A DNA stretch of 64,000 bases from Erythrobacter sp. F6033 (GCF_023016005.1 NZ_JALKAZ010000001.1:1488001-1552000), one strand, 5' to 3'; shown: positions 15,706-24,546, counted from the first letter of the stretch. Made by a program: numbers and translations. Notes: a model not told the origin generated them from the letters alone.

Positions 15706-16650
15706 ATGAAAATTCGCTCACTTCTCACCGCTTCCGCCGCTGCAGCCGCTTTGTTCGCTGGCGCGCCGGCAATCGCTCAGCAGGCCCCTCAGCCGGTCGA
15801 GGACGAAAAGGTACTCGCCTCGGAAAAGGAGATGGAGGAAGCCTCCGGTGTTCCGGCAATGTGGAAAGTCGCCGATGAAGATACGACGATCTATCTGTTC
15901 GGCACGATCCATACCCTGCCCGACAATGTGAACTGGAAAACGGACGCAGTGAAAGCCGCGATTGCCGAATCCAGCTCGCTCGTAACAGAAATCGATATGA
16001 CGCCAGAGAGTATGCAGGCGGCTGGCCAGATGATGGCAGAGAAAGGCACATTGACAGACGGGCAAACATTGCGCGGTCTGATGACAGATGAGCAACGCGC
16101 CACATTTGAAGGCGGCCTCGCCAAAGTCGGTATTCCCGCAGCTGCTCTCGACCAACTGGAACCGTGGTTTGCGTCTCTCGCCCTACTACAAGTGGTCACT
16201 CAGGCATCGGGATTTGACGATTCTAAAGGCGTGGAAACCGTGTTGGAAGCGGCAATTGCAGAAGGAACGGAGCGCGTTGCGCTTGAAACAATCGACTTTC
16301 AGATCTCTGTCTTTGACGAACTGCCGGTTGATCAACAAATCCTGTTCCTGCTCGAAGGAGCAGAGGACCCGCTCGCTGGTATCGAATTGTTGAACAAACT
16401 CGTGACCGTTTGGGCTTCGGGTAAAACCGAAGAGCTTGGCGCTATGATGAACGAAGGTTTTATGGCGCATCCTAACCTCGCCGAGCGGCTGCTTTATGAG
16501 CGCAATGAAAAGTGGGCGGAATGGATCGACACCCGTCTCGATACGCCAGGCACGGCCTTTATCGCCGTTGGTGCAGGCCACCTCGCCGGTGAGCGCAGCG
16601 TTCAGGACCTGCTTGCCCAACGCGAGATTGAGACCACGCGAGTGCAATGA
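15706..16650 (+). CDS. TraB/GumN family protein, exported
   Basis: 314 aa with a Sec signal peptide ending PAIAQ-Q. The mature protein has the TraB/PrgY/GumN hallmarks: YLFGTIHTLP (GTIH at 66-69), a central FDELP segment, and the C-terminal FIAVGAGHLAG near 287-296. These motifs resemble metal- or protease-like active sites (the Tiki/erythromycin-esterase-like clan), but bacterial functions are poorly known. Stop and next start overlap (ATGA, 16647-16650), so it is co-translated with a second, diverged copy. It follows the XRE gene by 60 bp and probably has its own promoter. Confidence 0.87.
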   Translation: MKIRSLLTASAAAAALFAGAPAIAQQAPQPVEDEKVLASEKEMEEASGVPAMWKVADEDTTIYLFGTIHTLPDNVNWKTDAVKAAIAESSSLVTEIDMTPESMQAAGQMMAEKGTLTDGQTLRGLMTDEQRATFEGGLAKVGIPAAALDQLEPWFASLALLQVVTQASGFDDSKGVETVLEAAIAEGTERVALETIDFQISVFDELPVDQQILFLLEGAEDPLAGIELLNKLVTVWASGKTEELGAMMNEGFMAHPNLAERLLYERNEKWAEWIDTRLDTPGTAFIAVGAGHLAGERSVQDLLAQREIETTRVQ

Positions 16651-17555
16651 TCACGCGCCTTTTGCGGGTTTGCGGACTAACACTCGGAGCGCTGGCAATT
16701 GCCGGTTGCTCCGAGGCTTCCGTTGATAACGAACCGCAACCCTCCCCCAATCCGCCGCTCTATGAAATCAGCAACGCCAACGGCGAAGTTGAAGGATGGA
16801 TGCTGGGCACCATTCACGCCTTACCCGGAGGGGTGGAATGGCGGACCAATGCGATTGATGACGCAGTGGAAAATGCCGACTTCGTTATTGTAGAAGTCGC
16901 AAACCTCGATGACAGGCCAGCATTGGCGAAGACGTTTTCGATTTTGGCAAGCAGCACCGGCCATGCACCGCTCAATGATCGGATCAATCCTGATCTCCGG
17001 TATCAGCTCCGCGAATTGGTCGCGAAATCGGACTATTCCGATCATGATTTCTCTTCCACGGAGACATGGGGCGCGGCGCTGATGCTCGCGCGCACGCAAT
17101 CGACCGGTGACCCAGCAAATGGCGTAGACCGTGCCATTATTCGTGACTTCTCCGGCAGAGAGGTGATCGAGCTTGAGGGCGCATTGGGCCAATTGCGCAT
17201 TTTTGATCGTCTGGCAGAGGACGATCAACGTGTTCTGCTGGAAGGCGTGGTGATCGAGGCTTCCGATCCTGACGCAAATCCCGCGCAACTGCGCGAAGCA
17301 TGGCTATCCGGTGATGATACAGTGCTGGAGCAAGCAACGCGCACTGGCATTATGGCCGATCCGGATTTGCATAAGGCGCTGATCCTTGATCGCAACTTGG
17401 CGTGGGCGGAACAACTCGAATTGGCTCTCGCCAAACCGGAGAAACCCTTGATCGCGGTTGGCGCCGGGCACTTGGTTGGCGATGACAGTCTAAACACAAT
17501 GCTCAAAGCGCGCGGCTTCACCGTCACGCGGATCGAGCAAAATACCTTGCCATAG
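16647..17555 (+). CDS. TraB/GumN family lipoprotein
   Basis: 302 aa, opening with a lipoprotein signal peptide (lipobox AIAG-C21), so the product is likely anchored in the outer or inner membrane facing the periplasm. It shares with its upstream neighbour WMLGTIHALPGGVEWRT (GTIH at 54-57) and LIAVGAGHLVGDDS near the end. The pair looks like an old tandem duplication in which one copy became a lipoprotein and the other a free periplasmic protein. Substrate is unknown. Confidence 0.85.
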   Translation: MITRLLRVCGLTLGALAIAGCSEASVDNEPQPSPNPPLYEISNANGEVEGWMLGTIHALPGGVEWRTNAIDDAVENADFVIVEVANLDDRPALAKTFSILASSTGHAPLNDRINPDLRYQLRELVAKSDYSDHDFSSTETWGAALMLARTQSTGDPANGVDRAIIRDFSGREVIELEGALGQLRIFDRLAEDDQRVLLEGVVIEASDPDANPAQLREAWLSGDDTVLEQATRTGIMADPDLHKALILDRNLAWAEQLELALAKPEKPLIAVGAGHLVGDDSLNTMLKARGFTVTRIEQNTLP

Positions 17556-17657
17556 CGCCCCTCCCCCTGTAACGGCCCGCTCTTCGGTGTCTCGGTCATC
17601 CCTGGAGGCGGACATCGGTAAACGAATTTTCAAAAACGCATTCGAAAGGCACGTATC

Positions 17658-18335
17658 ATGAGCGACGCTCTTACTCTGCCGGCTGAAGCGCGCGAACGGG
17701 CTGGCAAGGGAGCCTCCCGAGAACTTCGCCGCAATGGTCGGGTACCCGCTGTAATTTATGGCGGGAACGAAGAACCCATCACCATCCACCTTGAAGCAAA
17801 AGAATTGATGAGGCAGCTGAATCTCGGCCACTTCATGAACTCGATTGTTCAGGTCGAATTGGACGGTGCTCAGGTTCGTACCATCCCAAAAGACGTCGCC
17901 TTGCATCCGGTCACCGATCGCCCGCTCCACGTCGATTTCCTCCGCCTATCGAAGGATTCGAAAATCGAAGTGCAGGTTCCGGTTGTCTTCATCAACGAAG
18001 AAGAATCACCTGGCCTTAAGAAGGGCGGCGTTCTTAACGTGGTCCGTCACGAGCTTGACCTTGTTTGTAAATCGGATGCGATCCCTGATCAGATCGAAAT
18101 CGACGTTACTGGCAAAGAAGTCGGCGATTCGATCCACATCAGCGAAGTCACTCTTCCAGACGGCAGCGAAAGCGCCATTACCGATCGTGACTTCACCATC
18201 GCAACCCTCGTCGCTCCTTCGGCTCTCAAGAAGAGCGAAGAAGAAGAGACTGAAGGCGAAGGCGAAGAAGTGGCAGCTGATGAAGTTGAAGCTACCGCTC
18301 AGAAGGCTGACGAAGAAGGCGGCGACAGCGAGTAG
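17658..18335 (+). CDS. rplY: 50S ribosomal protein L25 (general stress/Ctc type)
   Basis: 5S rRNA-binding ribosomal protein, long form of 225 aa. The N-terminal L25 domain ([29 protein letters not shown]) is followed by the TL5/Ctc beta domain ([20 protein letters not shown]), and the last ~30 residues are a very acidic tail ([11 protein letters not shown]...). GAAAGG lies before the ATG. It is followed by a terminator at 18370, so the downstream pth is separate, although rplY-pth adjacency is common in bacteria. Confidence 0.96.
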   Translation: MSDALTLPAEARERAGKGASRELRRNGRVPAVIYGGNEEPITIHLEAKELMRQLNLGHFMNSIVQVELDGAQVRTIPKDVALHPVTDRPLHVDFLRLSKDSKIEVQVPVVFINEEESPGLKKGGVLNVVRHELDLVCKSDAIPDQIEIDVTGKEVGDSIHISEVTLPDGSESAITDRDFTIATLVAPSALKKSEEEETEGEGEEVAADEVEATAQKADEEGGDSE

Positions 18336-18369
18336 GCTAACGCACTGCTTTCAAGCACAAATCACCAAG

Positions 18370-18403
18370 ATGCCGGGCCCTTCGCGGGGCTCGGCATTTT
18401 TGT
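18370..18403 (+). terminator. Rho-independent terminator of rplY
   Basis: ATGCCGGGCCC (18370-18380), loop TTCGC, GGGGCTCGGCAT (18386-18397) then a T-run. One wobble pair in an otherwise continuous stem. It lies 34 bp after the rplY stop codon. Confidence 0.9.
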
Positions 18404-18409
18404 TGGTAA

Positions 18410-18640
18410 GCACGCCATCCGGCGTGCGATTTCCTCGCTCTCGCGGCTATCGCCGCTTCGCTGCGGGCGCGCAGTCGCGCTTGCGGTGCTTTGCACCGTG
18501 CTCCTCAGATCAACATACAACTGTCTCTGGTTCGAAACCGATGGGTTTCGCAAGGCCAACTGGCCGCCCGCAGCGACGCGACGTTCAGGTCGCATGAGCG
18601 AGGAGGTTGCGAGCGCGGATGCGCTTGCTAAAGAACAGAA
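18410..18640. repeat. Highly structured intergenic element before pth
   Basis: A 230-bp stretch made mostly of inverted repeats. An outer imperfect inverted repeat pairs CCTCGCTC (18433-18440) with GAGCGAGG (18596-18603) and TCGCTGCGGGCG (18458-18469) with CGCCCGCAGCGA (18565-18576). Inside are perfect small hairpins at 18484-18498 (CGGTGC/GCACCG), 18533-18550 (CGAAACC/GGTTTCG) and 18554-18565 (GGCC/GGCC); another sits just before at 18410-18427 (GCACGCC/GGCGTGC). It has no convincing gene. It could be a repeat-family element, a structured RNA or the pth leader. Confidence 0.6.
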
Positions 18641-19213
18641 ATGCAAATTTGGGCAGGCCTTGGAAATCCCGGACCGCGTTATGCGCTTCACCGGCACAAT
18701 ATCGGTTTTCTGGCGATGGACGTCATTGCCGATATGCATAGTTTTGGCCCGATCCAGAAAAAGTTCTCCGGATGGGTGCAAGAAGGGCGGATAGGTTCGG
18801 AGAAAATTCTCCTGCTGAAACCCGCCACTTTCATGAATGAAAGCGGTCGCAGTGTCGGCGAGGCCTTGCGGTTCTACAAACTCGATACGGAGGCGCTGAC
18901 CGTATTCCACGACGAGCTCGACCTTGCGCCTTTCAAGGTGAAGGTGAAGCAAGGCGGCGGTCATGCGGGCCATAACGGCCTCCGTTCAATCGACCAGCAC
19001 CTAGGCCCAGATTTTCGCCGTGTGCGTATCGGCATCGGGCACCCCGGTCATAAAGACCGCGTGCACGGCCACGTGCTCGGCAATTATGCCAAGTCTGAGC
19101 AGGACGATCTCACGCAGATGCTCGGTGGGATTGGCGCCGAGGCGGAATGGCTTGCCGAGGGCAATGATCCGCGTTTTATGAGCGAGATGGCGCTTAGGAT
19201 GCAGAACGACTAA
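18641..19213 (+). CDS. pth: Peptidyl-tRNA hydrolase
   Basis: Recycles peptidyl-tRNA dropped by stalled ribosomes. The 190-aa protein has all main Pth motifs: MQIWAGLGNPGPRYALHRHN with the catalytic His (H20) at the N-terminus, KPATFMNESGRSVGE, FHDELDL and GGGHAGHNGLRSI. The start is fixed by the N-terminal motif beginning at Met1. No good ribosome site precedes it; the upstream sequence is the structured element 18410-18640, which may affect its expression. Confidence 0.96.
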   Translation: MQIWAGLGNPGPRYALHRHNIGFLAMDVIADMHSFGPIQKKFSGWVQEGRIGSEKILLLKPATFMNESGRSVGEALRFYKLDTEALTVFHDELDLAPFKVKVKQGGGHAGHNGLRSIDQHLGPDFRRVRIGIGHPGHKDRVHGHVLGNYAKSEQDDLTQMLGGIGAEAEWLAEGNDPRFMSEMALRMQND

Positions 19214-19241
19214 CGTCGCTGCAAATTTTGGAGAGACACGA

Positions 19242-20234
19242 ATGACCCAGATCAACCGCCGCACACTCCTTGCCGGAGCCGCCGCGACAGGCGCCCTCGC
19301 CGCAACTGCAACGCTTTCAGCAGAGGACGTGATCACAGCAGCACCGAACCTCGAAGGTAAAAGTGTTCTGATCACAGGTTGCTCAACCGGTTTTGGCCGT
19401 CTGGCGTCGGAGTATTTCGCCCGCCTTGGCGCGCGCGTCTTTGCCACTATGCGCAACGTTCCTCGCGCAGAGGCCGAAGAACTCACCCAGATCGCTCTTG
19501 ACGAACAGCTTGATCTGCATGTGATCGAGATCGATGTCACCTCCGATGAGCAAGTCGAGGCGGGCATCGCCAAAGCCATCGAGATCAATGGCGGACCGCT
19601 GGATGTGCTGATCAACAATGCTGGTATTTCGTTCGGCGGACCGATCGAGATTCAGGATATGGAAGCGACAAAACTGACTTTCGACACCAATGTCTTTGGA
19701 CCGCACCGGATGGCTCGCGCAGTTCTCCCTTCGATGCGCGGTGCAAAATCGGGTCTGATTATCAATGTTTCGTCCCAGCTGGGCCGTGTTATCGTGCCCG
19801 CTTACGGTCAGTATTCGCCCACCAAGTTCGCTCTGGAAGCCATGAGCGAAGGCCTCGCTTATGAGCTGGTGCCCCACGGTATCGAAGTCACGGTGATCCA
19901 GCCCGGTGGTTATCCAACCATGATTTGGAAAAACTCAAACGAAAACAGCCTCGCTTTGCTGGGCCGCGCCGAAGAGAAACACACGGCAGGCTACACCGCA
20001 TTGATCGAGCAGCTGGGCAATCGCACCGGCGGCGGCTCAACCGATCCGATGGATGTTCCGCGCGCCATGGCTGAAGTGATCGCAATGCCCGCGGGCACCC
20101 GTCCACTGCGCCGCGCCGTGCATCCGGGCGCGAAACCGCAATTGCCGATCAACGATCTCACCGCGAAAGTTCAGGTCGGTTGGCTCGGCGAATCTGGGTA
20201 TGGCCCATGGATCAAAGCCGTCCATAACACCTGA
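19242..20234 (+). CDS. Short-chain dehydrogenase with Tat-like signal
   Basis: 330 aa. Classical short-chain dehydrogenase/reductase core: NAD(P)-binding TGCSTGFG at 45-52, NNAG near 125, and the catalytic YSPTK near residue 190 with an upstream NVSSQ serine. Before the core sits INRRTLLAGAAATGALA, a twin-arginine-type signal (R6-R7) with an alanine-rich hydrophobic stretch, suggesting folded export with bound cofactor. Substrate unknown. It overlaps the next gene by one base (TGATG), so the pair is probably co-translated. Confidence 0.85.
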   Translation: MTQINRRTLLAGAAATGALAATATLSAEDVITAAPNLEGKSVLITGCSTGFGRLASEYFARLGARVFATMRNVPRAEAEELTQIALDEQLDLHVIEIDVTSDEQVEAGIAKAIEINGGPLDVLINNAGISFGGPIEIQDMEATKLTFDTNVFGPHRMARAVLPSMRGAKSGLIINVSSQLGRVIVPAYGQYSPTKFALEAMSEGLAYELVPHGIEVTVIQPGGYPTMIWKNSNENSLALLGRAEEKHTAGYTALIEQLGNRTGGGSTDPMDVPRAMAEVIAMPAGTRPLRRAVHPGAKPQLPINDLTAKVQVGWLGESGYGPWIKAVHNT

Positions 20235-20785
20235 TGCCGCAGCTCGACGGGTACGAATACGTCCCCTTCCCGTTCGACGCGCTTTCACCGCAGTCCGGCG
20301 AGCTAACATGGATCAAGGAATTCGAAGATAGCCCTGTAGAAGGGGCCGTAATCGAATTCCCGATTCCCTACGCCGCCCTGCCCGGTGACACAGAGCATTG
20401 GTCTTCGATTGATCCGGAACGCGGCACGACCCTGACGCTTGAGGCTCCACTCCCGCTTCTTCCCACCAGCAAACTTGCGGGTTCGGCATTCAATGCGGAG
20501 GACGGGAACCCCGAAGCATTCAGTGGAAGTGTTTATCTGGGCGATCGTCACCATCCCATTGATTTGTACAATCTGGCATTCGCGGACACACGAAGCGGCC
20601 TGACCTTAACCGTGCATTGCCTAGTGCTGTTCACCTTCGAAGGCATCAGCGCCGGAGATGATGTCGAATACGACGACACTGAGTGGAAATTCTCTGCGCC
20701 GATTACCGTCCGAAATGACGCTCACAATTATCGCGAGGGGCCGTCCCCTTCCGCCTTTCGGCGCATTCTTCGCCTATTCAAATAG
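20234..20785 (+). CDS. Uncharacterised protein coupled to the SDR gene
   Basis: 183 aa; I do not recognise a family. No signal peptide or membrane helix. The sequence is acidic and rich in aromatic and proline residues (YEYVPFPFDALSP, LEAPLPLLPTS), looks like a beta-rich soluble domain, and ends in a basic tail (RRILRLFK). Its ATG overlaps the SDR stop codon by one base, which is the only clue to function. Confidence 0.6.
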   Translation: MPQLDGYEYVPFPFDALSPQSGELTWIKEFEDSPVEGAVIEFPIPYAALPGDTEHWSSIDPERGTTLTLEAPLPLLPTSKLAGSAFNAEDGNPEAFSGSVYLGDRHHPIDLYNLAFADTRSGLTLTVHCLVLFTFEGISAGDDVEYDDTEWKFSAPITVRNDAHNYREGPSPSAFRRILRLFK

Positions 20786-20861
20786 GGCTATATTACAAAG
20801 CGAAGCGTCCCGATTTGAACCGGTCTGGCAACCTCCATTGCCGTTTAGCCCGAACAACTTA

Positions 20862-20888
20862 TCCCGATGTCTCAACTGCTTATCGGGA
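20862..20888 (+). promoter_or_regulatory. Hairpin covering the ribosome site of the VPEP protein gene
   Basis: TCCCGAT (20862-20868) and ATCGGGA (20882-20888) are a perfect 7-bp inverted repeat with a 13-base loop. The right arm contains GGGA, the only ribosome-site-like sequence before the ATG at 20896. The hairpin could therefore mask the translation start. Confidence 0.45.
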
Positions 20889-20895
20889 ATGTTTG

Positions 20896-21255
20896 ATGAC
20901 TGTTCGCCGCAACCTATACCTTGGAGCAGCCTCCGTGTTACTCATACAATCGCTGACCACCACCGCGATGGCGGCGGACGGTATTACCGCTGGCACATCC
21001 AGCACTGGCTCGCTCGTCACCAGCAGCACGTCCAGCACAACCGGAACATTTAATCCCGATCTGGATATTGGACCGACAGGCGGAACGTCGACGACTTCGG
21101 GGTTCTGCATTCCGGGCGGCCTTGGCTGCGGTCCCGATAGCGATCTCACGCCGATTGGAACAGAAGTGCCGGAACCATCGGCTTTGGCCCTGATGCTTAT
21201 AGGATTGGGCATGATCGCTGGCCGGTCACTGCGCCGCCGCCGCAAAATTGCTTAG
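20896..21255 (+). CDS. Exported protein with PEP-CTERM-type sorting signal
   Basis: 119 aa. Sec signal peptide (cleavage near AMA-A), a low-complexity Ser/Thr/Gly-rich middle (TSSTGSLVTSSTSSTTGT), then a C-terminal VPEPSALALML hydrophobic helix and the basic tail RRRRK. That tripartite end is the PEP-CTERM signal processed by exosortases, normally on proteins linked to exopolysaccharide or surface structures. No exosortase gene is in this window. A longer frame starts at 20815, but it lacks a signal peptide at its beginning, so 20896 is preferred. Confidence 0.75.
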   Translation: MTVRRNLYLGAASVLLIQSLTTTAMAADGITAGTSSTGSLVTSSTSSTTGTFNPDLDIGPTGGTSTTSGFCIPGGLGCGPDSDLTPIGTEVPEPSALALMLIGLGMIAGRSLRRRRKIA

Positions 21256-21342
21256 CAACTCGGGCTCCAGCGATTGCCTAACCCGGTTGCCGCGTCTACA
21301 CGCGCGTTCATCCAAACCAATTCAAGATGACCGAGAGCGATC

Positions 21343-22443
21343 ATGGGTTTCAAATGCGGGATCGTGGGCCTTCCCAATGTGGGCAAGTCTACCCTTTTTA
21401 ATGCACTGACAGAGACGCAGGCCGCGCAGGCTGCGAACTATCCATTCTGCACGATTGAGCCGAATGTCGGTCAGGTCGCTGTGCCGGATGAGCGCCTCGA
21501 CAAGATCGCCGCCATCGCCAGCAGTGCAAAGGTGATCGCGACCCAGCTCGGCTTTGTGGACATTGCGGGCCTCGTGAAAGGCGCAAGCGCGGGTGAAGGA
21601 CTGGGCAACCAGTTCCTCGGCAATATCCGCGAAGTCGACGCTATTGTTCACGTGCTTCGCTGTTTTGAAGACGACGATATTCAGCACGTTTCCAACAAGG
21701 TTGATCCGCTGGCCGATGCCGAAGTGGTCGAAACCGAGTTGATGCTCGCCGATCTCGAAAGCCTCGAGAAACGCGTTCCCAATGCGGAAAAGCGCGGCAA
21801 GGCTGGCGACAAGGAAGCCAAAGCGCTTGCAAGCGTTCTGGGCCAGGCGCTAGAATTGCTGAAAGACGGCAGGCCAGCGCGCCTCACCGAACCGAAAGAT
21901 GACGAGGAAGAGCGCCTGTTCGAACAAGCGCAGCTGCTCACAGCGAAACCTGTCCTCTACGTCTGCAACGTCGCCGAAGAGGAAGCATCTGAAGGCAATG
22001 ACCTGTCGGCCAAAGTGTTCGCCAAGGCCGAAGCCGAAGGCGCACAAGCGGTTGTTGTCTCCGCGGCCATCGAAGCCGAACTGGTCGAAATGCCGATGGA
22101 AGACCGCGCCGAATACCTGACCGAGCTTGGCCTCGAAGAAAGCGGCCTCGCCCGCGTCATCCGCGCGGGATACACCCTACTTGGCCTCAAGACTTTCTTC
22201 ACGGCCGGCCCGAAAGAATCCCGCGCATGGACTTTTCCTGACGGTGCAAAAGCTCCTCAGGCTGCGGGCGAAATCCATACTGATTTTGAACGAGGCTTTA
22301 TCCGCGCCGAAACCATCGCCTACGATGACTACGTGTCTCTGGGCGGAGAAAGCGCCGCGCGCGATGCCGGAAAGCTGCGCCAAGAGGGCAAGGAATACGT
22401 TGTCCAAGATGGCGATGTGATGCTGTTCAAGTTCAACGTTTAG
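21343..22443 (+). CDS. ychF: Redox-regulated ATPase of the Obg superfamily
   Basis: 366-aa universally conserved YchF/OLA1 ATPase. P-loop GLPNVGKST at 9-17, effector region NYPFCTIEPNVG, G3 DIAGLVKGASAGEGLGNQFL, and the C-terminal TGS-like domain with KTFFTAGPKE and RGFIRAETIAYDDY. It binds ATP rather than GTP and associates with ribosomes; the role is stress-related. Stand-alone gene convergent with the 22450-24502 pair, with six bases between stops. Confidence 0.97.
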   Translation: MGFKCGIVGLPNVGKSTLFNALTETQAAQAANYPFCTIEPNVGQVAVPDERLDKIAAIASSAKVIATQLGFVDIAGLVKGASAGEGLGNQFLGNIREVDAIVHVLRCFEDDDIQHVSNKVDPLADAEVVETELMLADLESLEKRVPNAEKRGKAGDKEAKALASVLGQALELLKDGRPARLTEPKDDEEERLFEQAQLLTAKPVLYVCNVAEEEASEGNDLSAKVFAKAEAEGAQAVVVSAAIEAELVEMPMEDRAEYLTELGLEESGLARVIRAGYTLLGLKTFFTAGPKESRAWTFPDGAKAPQAAGEIHTDFERGFIRAETIAYDDYVSLGGESAARDAGKLRQEGKEYVVQDGDVMLFKFNV

Positions 22444-22449
22444 CGGTTT

Positions 22450-22887
22450 CTATCCGGGAAGCGCGGGCAACGCACATTCGGACGTTTCCAAACGTTTGAA
22501 CCTGAGCTGCGCAAAGACATCGGGCGATGTTGCGCGGTCGATTGAGACGATCAGGATCGGCCCGTCACATTTCCCGCGCTTGCCCTGCAACGCCCTGCAT
22601 TCGAAATGAAGCTCTCTCGGCGATGCACGTTCGCGCGCATAAGCATCACGTTTGCAGGCAGACGTAATCGCCAGCAAATCATCAACCGTAATCGCCTTTC
22701 GATCCAGCCCATATGCCCGAAACCGCATCGCTTTGAGACCTGCGGCGTCACTCGCCATGATTGCGCGCGAAGCATCTCGCACCAGATCACCGCTTTGTGC
22801 TGACACAGAGCTCATCGGCATTAAGCCAAGCGCGCATGACGCGATCAGTCCTCTACGCCACCCCGCGTTTCGGGTCACCGCGCTCAC
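22450..22887 (-). CDS. Exported protein of unknown function, operon partner of M28 peptidase
   Basis: From the GTG at 22887 the product is 145 aa, with a signal peptide (RRGLIASCALGLMPMSSVSA-Q). The mature part has four cysteines (SACKRD, FECRAL, GKCDGP, SECALP) that could form two disulfides. No family recognised. It starts seven bases after the stop of the M28 peptidase gene, so the two are almost certainly one transcript. The frame extends upstream to 22977 inside the peptidase gene, but those residues do not look like a signal peptide. Confidence 0.6.
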   Translation of the reverse strand: MSAVTRNAGWRRGLIASCALGLMPMSSVSAQSGDLVRDASRAIMASDAAGLKAMRFRAYGLDRKAITVDDLLAITSACKRDAYARERASPRELHFECRALQGKRGKCDGPILIVSIDRATSPDVFAQLRFKRLETSECALPALPG

Positions 22888-22894
22888 ACGAAAC

Positions 22895-24502
22895 TCACTG
22901 ACCAAACGGATTGGTGTTGGTCGGTCTTTGCGGAAGCGGTTCGCGCGGCAATGTTTTCTCGTCATTGGCCGCTGCAAGAAGCATCCCGGCCATCACAACC
23001 GAAGCCTGACGCAAATCGTCGGGTCGCAAATGATCGAATGTGTCGGCATTGGTGTGGTGCAGGCGTGATCCGTAATCGAGCGGGTCCTGAATGAACTGAA
23101 ATCCCGGCAGACCGACCGCCTGAAACATAATGTGATCGGTGCCGCCCGTTGCTCCTGCAACGACATGCTTCGCGCCGAGACCGTTGAATGGCTTCATCCA
23201 TTTTTCGAGCATCGGGATAGCGCCAATATTCTCTTCGGCGTGGATCCCGCGAAACTTGCCCGATCCGTTGTCCATGTTGAAATAGGCTTTCATGTCGTAA
23301 AAGCCGGGCTTCGGAGTGATGGGATAAAGCGTGGTCCAGTTGGCGAGAATTTCGGCGTTGGTCATGCCTTCTTCGCCAGCCCGTGAAACGATGTGCCTAC
23401 GGACATAGGCGGCAGAGCCGTAGAGCCCCTGCTCTTCTGCGCCCCAAAGAGCGATACGGATCGAGCGTTTGGGCCGTTTACCCAGCGACTTGATAATGCG
23501 TGCGGCCTCGAGTGCGGTGACCACACCCGCTGCGTTATCGACTGCACCATCCGCCCCGTGCCAGCTATCGATATGCGCGCCCGCCATCACATAGCCAGCC
23601 TTTGGATCGGTGCCGCGGATTTCGCCGATGATATTGTAGGATTGGGTGTCATCATCGATAAACCGCACCCGAGTATCGATCCGCATGCGCGGGGCCTCTC
23701 CGCCGATCGCTAGACGCGCCAAACGACGATAGTCTTCAGCGGCGATTTCAAGCCCCGGCAGTGTCTGTGTGTTGCCGACTTCGTGATTGTAGCCGGTCCC
23801 ATGCAGCAATTTTGCGTCGCGATAAGAAATTTTACCCCAGGCAATCGCGCCTTCGCTCGCGAGGAATTCGTCGAGCTGTTTTGGGAAGGTCTTGATCGAA
23901 TTCACGAAGCGCGCAAAGCCGCCGGGGCCATCCGGATTGTGCTCTGGAATAGCAATCAGGTCGCGCGAAGAGATATCTTCATCATCGAGGCGGCGGAATG
24001 GAACTTGCGATGGTTCATCACCAGTGCCGGGACGCGAAATCAGGACAATCTTGCCCTCGAGCATGCCCCTATACGCTTCGAATTGAGCGGGGCTAGAGAT
24101 TGGTGCGACGATCACCTCACCCTCAACCGGCCCTTCGGTGCCCGGTGTCCATGCAACCGGAATGGCGGTGAGCTCAAGCGGGCGCGGACCCATCATTTCG
24201 ACGTGGGATGAAACCACTTCCCAACCGCGGCCAAACTCGAACCCTTCCTTACGGACATTTTCGAGTCCCAGCTCCTCCATCTTGGCAACGGCCCATGCCT
24301 CTGCCTTGCGCATATTGGAGGAGTTGGTGAGGCGCGGGCCGATATCATCGACCAGCTCGTGCGCCATTTGCTGAATTTGCGAACGGTTCAGGCCTTCATC
24401 GATGATTTGAGCGTTCGGCCCCGCCTCATCGGCAGATACGGCGACAGGCACAGCAGCAATAGCAAGCGCGCTGCAAGCAAACGCAAAACGAAGAGATTTC
24501 AT
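22895..24502 (-). CDS. M28 family zinc metallopeptidase, exported
   Basis: 535 aa with a Sec signal peptide (MKSLRFAFACSALAIAAV, cleavage after VSA). Contains a protease-associated-type insert (~120-200) and an M28 dizinc aminopeptidase core: GAHIDSWHGADGAVDNAAG supplies the first His and bridging Asp, ALWGAEEQGLYGS the catalytic and metal Glu pair, YFNMDNGSG an Asp and GSRLHHTNADTFD the last His. Likely a periplasmic or secreted aminopeptidase or carboxypeptidase for peptide nutrition. The in-frame extension to 24712 is rejected because it would bury the signal peptide. Confidence 0.92.
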   Translation of the reverse strand: MKSLRFAFACSALAIAAVPVAVSADEAGPNAQIIDEGLNRSQIQQMAHELVDDIGPRLTNSSNMRKAEAWAVAKMEELGLENVRKEGFEFGRGWEVVSSHVEMMGPRPLELTAIPVAWTPGTEGPVEGEVIVAPISSPAQFEAYRGMLEGKIVLISRPGTGDEPSQVPFRRLDDEDISSRDLIAIPEHNPDGPGGFARFVNSIKTFPKQLDEFLASEGAIAWGKISYRDAKLLHGTGYNHEVGNTQTLPGLEIAAEDYRRLARLAIGGEAPRMRIDTRVRFIDDDTQSYNIIGEIRGTDPKAGYVMAGAHIDSWHGADGAVDNAAGVVTALEAARIIKSLGKRPKRSIRIALWGAEEQGLYGSAAYVRRHIVSRAGEEGMTNAEILANWTTLYPITPKPGFYDMKAYFNMDNGSGKFRGIHAEENIGAIPMLEKWMKPFNGLGAKHVVAGATGGTDHIMFQAVGLPGFQFIQDPLDYGSRLHHTNADTFDHLRPDDLRQASVVMAGMLLAAANDEKTLPREPLPQRPTNTNPFGQ

Positions 24503-24546
24503 GGAAATTGGCCCCCAAAAACAGATTGGCGGCATGCTTAACCCGC

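Noticed and set aside
18529-18539. GGTTCGAAACC, resembling a tRNA T loop
   Set aside because: No acceptor, D or anticodon arms can be built around it; it is part of the CGAAACC/GGTTTCG hairpin of the pre-pth element.
18362-18973. 203-codon minus-strand frame through the pre-pth element
   Set aside because: Runs antisense into pth and consists largely of the hairpin element; treated as a spurious frame.
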